This document shows, one piece after another, positions 60,573 to 64,000 of a stretch of 64,000 nucleotides of DNA; the stretch's first letter is position 1; the number at the start of each line of letters is the position of its first letter. Both the position numbers and the translations under genes were made by a program. The notes beneath the pieces are model-generated. The model ran no database searches, had not been told where the DNA came from, and saw only the letters and a list, made by a program, of their open reading frames with translations. Source of the DNA: Thiomicrospira aerophila AL3 (GTDB taxonomy: Bacteria > Pseudomonadota > Gammaproteobacteria > Thiomicrospirales > Thiomicrospiraceae); contig NZ_CP007030.1 in NCBI RefSeq assembly GCF_000227665.2, forward strand, positions 1,488,001 to 1,552,000, written 5' to 3'.

Positions 60573-61028
60573 ATGCAAAACATCCAACTTTACTTAGATT
60601 TAACTTTTTTCACTATCCTCGGTCTAATGATGTTCATTGCACTGTGGATCACATTTGAACGCTTATTTTTGTTTAAGCGGATTGATGTTGAAAGCTACCC
60701 ACATATTGAACTTCTCAACATCGATATCACCAAAAACCTGACCACCCTTTCCACCATTGGCGCTAATGCACCTTATGTCGGCCTATTGGGAACCGTTATT
60801 GGCATCCTTATTACCTTTTATGAAATTGGGATGAATGACAGCCTAGAAACCGCTGTCATTATGACCGGTTTAGCCCTAGCACTTAAATTGACCGCTGCCG
60901 GTATCGCCGTGGCAATTCCCGCTTTGATGTTTTATAACGGCCTACTGCGTAAAGTCGAAGAACTGCAAGCTAAATACCGTGTTTATCAGGACCTATCACC
61001 TAAAGCCCAGACACTAAACAAGGATTAA
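60573..61028 (+). CDS. exbB: ExbB-type proton channel of the TonB system (short form)
   Basis: A 151-residue protein of the short ExbB type with three membrane helices: LTFFTILGLMMFIALWITFER, NAPYVGLLGTVIGILITFYE and LALALKLTAAGIAVAIPALMFYN. The conserved glycine-rich GLLGTV and the TAAGIAVAIPA pore motif are clear. With ExbD it uses the proton gradient to energise TonB. 3 bases before exbD. Confidence 0.93.
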   Translation: MQNIQLYLDLTFFTILGLMMFIALWITFERLFLFKRIDVESYPHIELLNIDITKNLTTLSTIGANAPYVGLLGTVIGILITFYEIGMNDSLETAVIMTGLALALKLTAAGIAVAIPALMFYNGLLRKVEELQAKYRVYQDLSPKAQTLNKD

Positions 61029-61031
61029 GCC

Positions 61032-61415
61032 ATGAAACGCTTTGATTCGATGAATGTCATCCCGCTGATTGATGTGATGTTGGTTTTACTGGCGATTGTG
61101 CTTTTAACGGCTTCGTTTATTGTGCATGACAAAATCGATATTCAACTACCCAAAACTGAAAATACCGCCAGTTTTAATCCTGAAGACCGCGAAAAATTAA
61201 ATCTATCACTTGATAATAGCGGTCAACTTTATTGGGACGGTGAACCGATTCAAACGGATGGATTAAACCAAAAAATGGCGCAATTAGATCGCAATACCCT
61301 TATTCAACTTCGCGTTGACCAGGCTGTTGAGTTTCATTTTTTTGTTACTTTGATGGATATTGTTAAAAAATATCAACATGACAATATCACCATTCTGACG
61401 GAACGCAAAAGCTAA
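61032..61415 (+). CDS. exbD: ExbD, proton-channel partner of ExbB
   Basis: A 127-residue protein with one N-terminal helix holding the essential aspartate ([22 protein letters not shown]14) and a periplasmic domain ([23 protein letters not shown]). Shares one base with the tonB start. Confidence 0.95.
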   Translation: MKRFDSMNVIPLIDVMLVLLAIVLLTASFIVHDKIDIQLPKTENTASFNPEDREKLNLSLDNSGQLYWDGEPIQTDGLNQKMAQLDRNTLIQLRVDQAVEFHFFVTLMDIVKKYQHDNITILTERKS

Positions 61416-62212
61416 TGCTTCGCTCTGATTCAGGCAAGGGGTTTATCCTTGCTCTCGTTATCTATTTAGCTTTTGCGCTAGCCTTAGCGAGCTGGCTACT
61501 CCAGCGCACGACAGAACCACCGCCCAGCATAGAGCGTGCAGTTCCTGTTACACTCGCAATGTTTGCGCCGCCACCAGAGCCGGCCGTTGAACCTGAACCT
61601 GTTGTTGAACCTGAACCTGTTGTTGAACCTGAACCTGTTGTTGAACCTGAACCTGTTGTTGAACCTGAACCTGTTGTTGAGCCTGAACCTGTTGTTGAGC
61701 CTGAACCTGTTGTTGAGCCTGAACCAGTTATTGAACCTGAGCCAGTCGTTGAACCTGAACCAGTTATTGAACCTGAACCAGTCGTTGAACCTGAACCAGT
61801 TGTTGAACCTGAGCCAGTCGTTGAACCTGAGCCAGTCGTTGAACCTGAGCCAGTTGTTGAACCTGAGCAGGTTGCGCCGAGGCCGCGCTTTAATGAAGCC
61901 GATATTGCGCGTGCTGAACAACAATATCTAAATGCGCTGTCAGAAACCCTGGCTCGACACGCACAAAACACCTACCCGCGTATTGCGCAGCGCCGCGGCT
62001 TACAAGGTGAAGTCTATATCCGCTTTACCATCCTAGCTAACGGTCAAATTATTGACATTGAAATCATCGATTCATCGGGACAACGCTTGCTTGATAACGC
62101 GGCCCTTGAAATTTTCGAAACGCATATGAATAATCAGTTTAGACCTTTTCCAGCACAAATAAACCGTGAGCGCTGGACGCATACGGTACCGATTGAATAC
62201 AAATTGCGCTAA
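61415..62212 (+). CDS. tonB: TonB with a long EPEPVV repeat linker
   Basis: A 265-residue TonB. An N-terminal membrane helix ([19 protein letters not shown]) anchors it to ExbBD; residues 59-154 are a Glu-Pro-Val linker of 15 hexapeptides EPEPV(V/I) plus a degenerate one that spans the periplasm; and the C-terminal domain ([41 protein letters not shown]) contacts TonB boxes of outer-membrane receptors. Likely iron-controlled through the Fur-box-like site. No receptor gene is adjacent in the window. Confidence 0.94.
   Translation: MLRSDSGKGFILALVIYLAFALALASWLLQRTTEPPPSIERAVPVTLAMFAPPPEPAVEPEPVVEPEPVVEPEPVVEPEPVVEPEPVVEPEPVVEPEPVVEPEPVIEPEPVVEPEPVIEPEPVVEPEPVVEPEPVVEPEPVVEPEPVVEPEQVAPRPRFNEADIARAEQQYLNALSETLARHAQNTYPRIAQRRGLQGEVYIRFTILANGQIIDIEIIDSSGQRLLDNAALEIFETHMNNQFRPFPAQINRERWTHTVPIEYKLR
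61589..61876 (+). repeat. 18-bp tandem repeat in tonB (15 full copies and one degenerate)
   Basis: Each unit encodes EPEPVV or EPEPVI. Copies 1-5 are identical at DNA level (GAACCTGAACCTGTTGTT), 6 and 7 differ by one base, and later copies vary in third positions. Because 18 is a multiple of three, copy-number change alters linker length without frameshift. Confidence 0.95.
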
Positions 62213-62244
62213 GATACGCCTTTAATTTTTACGCGAGACTGATC

Positions 62245-63249
62245 ATGGCAAAACCCATTTTATTTAGCGGCATCCAACCTTCTGGCGACCTGATGCTAGG
62301 CAACTATATTGGCTCAATAAAAAATTGGGTGAAGCTACAGGATGACTATCAATGTCTGTTTTCACTGGTCAATATGCACGCCATTACTGTCGAGCAAAAT
62401 CCACAAGATCTCATTAAGCGTAGCCTTGACTTTGTAGCACTGTACCTCGCCTCTGGCATCGACCCACAAAAAAGTACCGTATTCATTCAATCACAAGTGC
62501 CAGAACACGCTGAACTTGCCTGGATTCTGAATTGCGCAACCTATATGGGTGAACTCAATCGCATGACGCAATTTAAAGATAAATCACAAAAACACGAACA
62601 CAATATTAATGCGGGTTTATTCAACTATCCGGTGTTAATGGCCGCCGATATTTTGCTCTACCAAACAGAATTAGTGCCCGTTGGGGCTGATCAAAAACAA
62701 CACCTAGAGCTGACGCGTGACCTCGCCCATCGCTTCAATAACCGTTTTGAACGTGAAATCTTCAAAATCCCCGAACCTTTTATTGCGCCAGCCACATCCG
62801 GTGGGCGAATTATGAGCTTGCAAGACCCGACTAGCAAAATGTCAAAATCTGATAGCAATAAAAATAACTTCATCGCGCTACTCGACGACCCAAAAACCAT
62901 TCTCAAAAAATGCAAAAAAGCCGTCACCGACTCGGGTGAGGTTATCGAATATGATCTTGACAATAAGCCCGGTGTGTCGAACCTACTCACAATCTATTCG
63001 GTTATTAGCGGAAAAACGATTGAACAGGTCGTTCAACACTTTGAAGGCAAAATGTACGGCCATTTAAAAGTAGAGCTTGGGGAATTGATTGTCGAGTATC
63101 TTGCACCGATTCAGCAGCGCTTTTACCAAATCCGTGAGGATGAAGCTTATCTTAACGCGGTGCTTAAAACAGGCGCTGAGAATGCCCGCACCCAAGCCCA
63201 AAAAACCCTCCGCGATGTGCAACATACTATTGGGTTTGTATTACCTTAA
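62245..63249 (+). CDS. trpS: tryptophanyl-tRNA synthetase
   Basis: Charges tRNA-Trp. 334 residues, class I. The HIGH-like site is in [17 protein letters not shown] near residue 8, the KMSKS motif in [13 protein letters not shown] near 193 and the specificity region around [20 protein letters not shown] near 130. 32 bases after tonB, possibly read through from it. Confidence 0.96.
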   Translation: MAKPILFSGIQPSGDLMLGNYIGSIKNWVKLQDDYQCLFSLVNMHAITVEQNPQDLIKRSLDFVALYLASGIDPQKSTVFIQSQVPEHAELAWILNCATYMGELNRMTQFKDKSQKHEHNINAGLFNYPVLMAADILLYQTELVPVGADQKQHLELTRDLAHRFNNRFEREIFKIPEPFIAPATSGGRIMSLQDPTSKMSKSDSNKNNFIALLDDPKTILKKCKKAVTDSGEVIEYDLDNKPGVSNLLTIYSVISGKTIEQVVQHFEGKMYGHLKVELGELIVEYLAPIQQRFYQIREDEAYLNAVLKTGAENARTQAQKTLRDVQHTIGFVLP

Positions 63250-63255
63250 GGTTTA

Positions 63256-64000
63256 TCAGGCCTGGTTCATTTCTGCCAGGTGACTAAGCAGGCGTAAAAA
63301 ACCTAAGCAGGACGCAATGGTCGCTGTTTCTTGCATGGTGTGATAACCCGTAGTGGGAATCTGCAGTGTTGTGCCTTGCACAAACCCGTTTGAGGCCAAG
63401 GTGATGCGCCCCATTTCCGTACTACCCAGCGAACGCGCAGCTTGCCCTTGCTGCTGCGCAACCTTGTTTTGCTGCTCAACATACTGATCTTTAAAACTAT
63501 ACCGAATCCCCAATTGATCACACAGCTCAGCCAGGCTCGAGGTAGTCTGTGCATTATAGGAGGCATGGGCATCTTTTTTACGCAACACTAACTCCTGGAC
63601 ATCCGCCGCCTCTCGATTGGGATAAGGACTTGTATCTAATACAATCAAGCGATTGGTAGAGCCGCCAAAACGACGAAACCACTCTAGCAAATAACGCCAA
63701 CTCGAACCTGACTCTTCCTGGGCAGTAAAAAAAGCCGTGCCTTGAAAACCTAAGCTAAACAAATGCACCAATAGCGCCGCCGTTAGCACATTGTCTAATT
63801 GACCACTTAATAACGACTGATCTACTTTTAAGCTATCACGAAAAGCCACCGGTGTGCCGGCTACCAGATGTTCAAGCCCTTCTAGCTCAAAAATTAGGTT
63901 GTTGCGAAACTCACAAATAAAGGTATTTTTGATGACGCCCGAACCACGATAGGCACCGGACCAAGGCTCATAGGCCATTACCGGTGTCGCATCAAAACGC
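63256..64000 (-). CDS. M42-like metallopeptidase, C-terminal part (cut by window edge)
   Basis: The frame is open to the window end; about 248 codons are visible and the ATG at 63976-63978 is probably internal, since codons continue upstream (RFDATPV). Metal-site residues appear in M42 order: Asp in SGQLDNVLTA, the Glu pair in TAQEESG, Asp in VLDTSPYP and His in TTGYHTMQE. The family comprises aminopeptidases and related cocatalytic enzymes; the substrate is unknown. The stop codon overlaps a CAGGCCTG octamer. Confidence 0.72.
   Translation of the reverse strand, partial: RFDATPVMAYEPWSGAYRGSGVIKNTFICEFRNNLIFELEGLEHLVAGTPVAFRDSLKVDQSLLSGQLDNVLTAALLVHLFSLGFQGTAFFTAQEESGSSWRYLLEWFRRFGGSTNRLIVLDTSPYPNREAADVQELVLRKKDAHASYNAQTTSSLAELCDQLGIRYSFKDQYVEQQNKVAQQQGQAARSLGSTEMGRITLASNGFVQGTTLQIPTTGYHTMQETATIASCLGFLRLLSHLAEMNQA

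Noticed and set aside
61462-61971. Long open frames on other frames and strand over tonB
   Set aside because: They arise from the 18-bp repeat, which has no stop in any frame; their products are low-complexity and the tonB frame is clear.

Overview
This 64 kb window is a dense, ordinary-looking bacterial chromosome segment. Gene content and order point to a gammaproteobacterium: mlaFEDCB-ibaG-murA divergent from yrbG-kdsC-lptCAB-hpf, rpsP-rimM-trmD-rplS next to ffh, murA-hisG-hisD-hisC, and petABC for a cytochrome bc1 complex. The combination, with a SoxH-like metallohydrolase, suggests a sulfur oxidiser of the Thiomicrospira/Hydrogenovibrio/Thiomicrorhabdus type. That placement is inference from gene order and protein style; no rRNA gene is present to fix it. 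I saw no tRNA, rRNA, insertion sequence, prophage or CRISPR array.

Layout. 1-3.1 kb: alaS (cut by the window edge), recX, recA, pncC, all minus. 3.1-10.9 kb: a signalling island with a CheB-CheR-PAS fusion, a free HPt protein, a hybrid histidine kinase and a PAS protein that looks like the fusion without its CheB and CheR parts. 11.1-15.2 kb: mutS, a YbbN-type thioredoxin and an exported protein. 15.2-18.5 kb: a rimK trio (retropepsin-like protease, RimK ligase, aspartoacylase-like hydrolase) and a Bax-like glucosaminidase. 18.5-22.1 kb: rpsP-rimM-trmD-rplS and ffh. 22.2-26.5 kb: ypjD-like, corB-like, inositol-phosphatase-like, radA. 26.6-30.0 kb: petABC and a Nif3-like gene. 30.0-39.2 kb: one long minus-strand run, mlaFEDCB, a YadGH-like exporter, ibaG, murA and hisGDC. 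39.2-43.9 kb: an unknown gene, then yrbG-kdsC-lptCAB and hpf. 44-47.3 kb: a low-molecular-weight phosphatase, rluA, two unknown genes, an FKBP isomerase. 47.5-52.9 kb: htpG and a cheD-cheA-cheZ-like operon. 53-57.2 kb: tadA, guaBA, a small lipoprotein. 57.3-64 kb: a CbiM-like protein, an RDD protein, serB, a metallohydrolase, exbB-exbD-tonB behind a Fur-box-like site, trpS and a partial M42-like peptidase.

How the genes work together. The Mla, Lpt, KdsC and MurA proteins form an envelope-building block around two divergent transcription units. rpsP to rplS, ffh, hpf, the rimK trio, rluA, alaS and trpS serve translation. Two separate chemosensory modules (3-11 kb and 49.5-53 kb) are present without any receptor, CheW or CheY gene in the window, so their partners must lie elsewhere.

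Most notable signals. (1) The 8-bp palindrome CAGGCCTG occurs 31 times by my count, about once per 2 kb and tens of times above chance, mostly inside genes in one reading frame and flanked by G or C; it is absent from the 9 kb around the first signalling island. (2) trmD appears to be truncated by an exact 8-bp tandem duplication; removing one copy restores a C-terminal tail that ends 20 bases before rplS. (3) The third gene of the cheDA operon has a CheZ-like D-x3-Q motif, and both it and CheD end in the same D(I/V)ELF tail. (4) The signalling island contains a probable duplication with loss of the enzymatic half.
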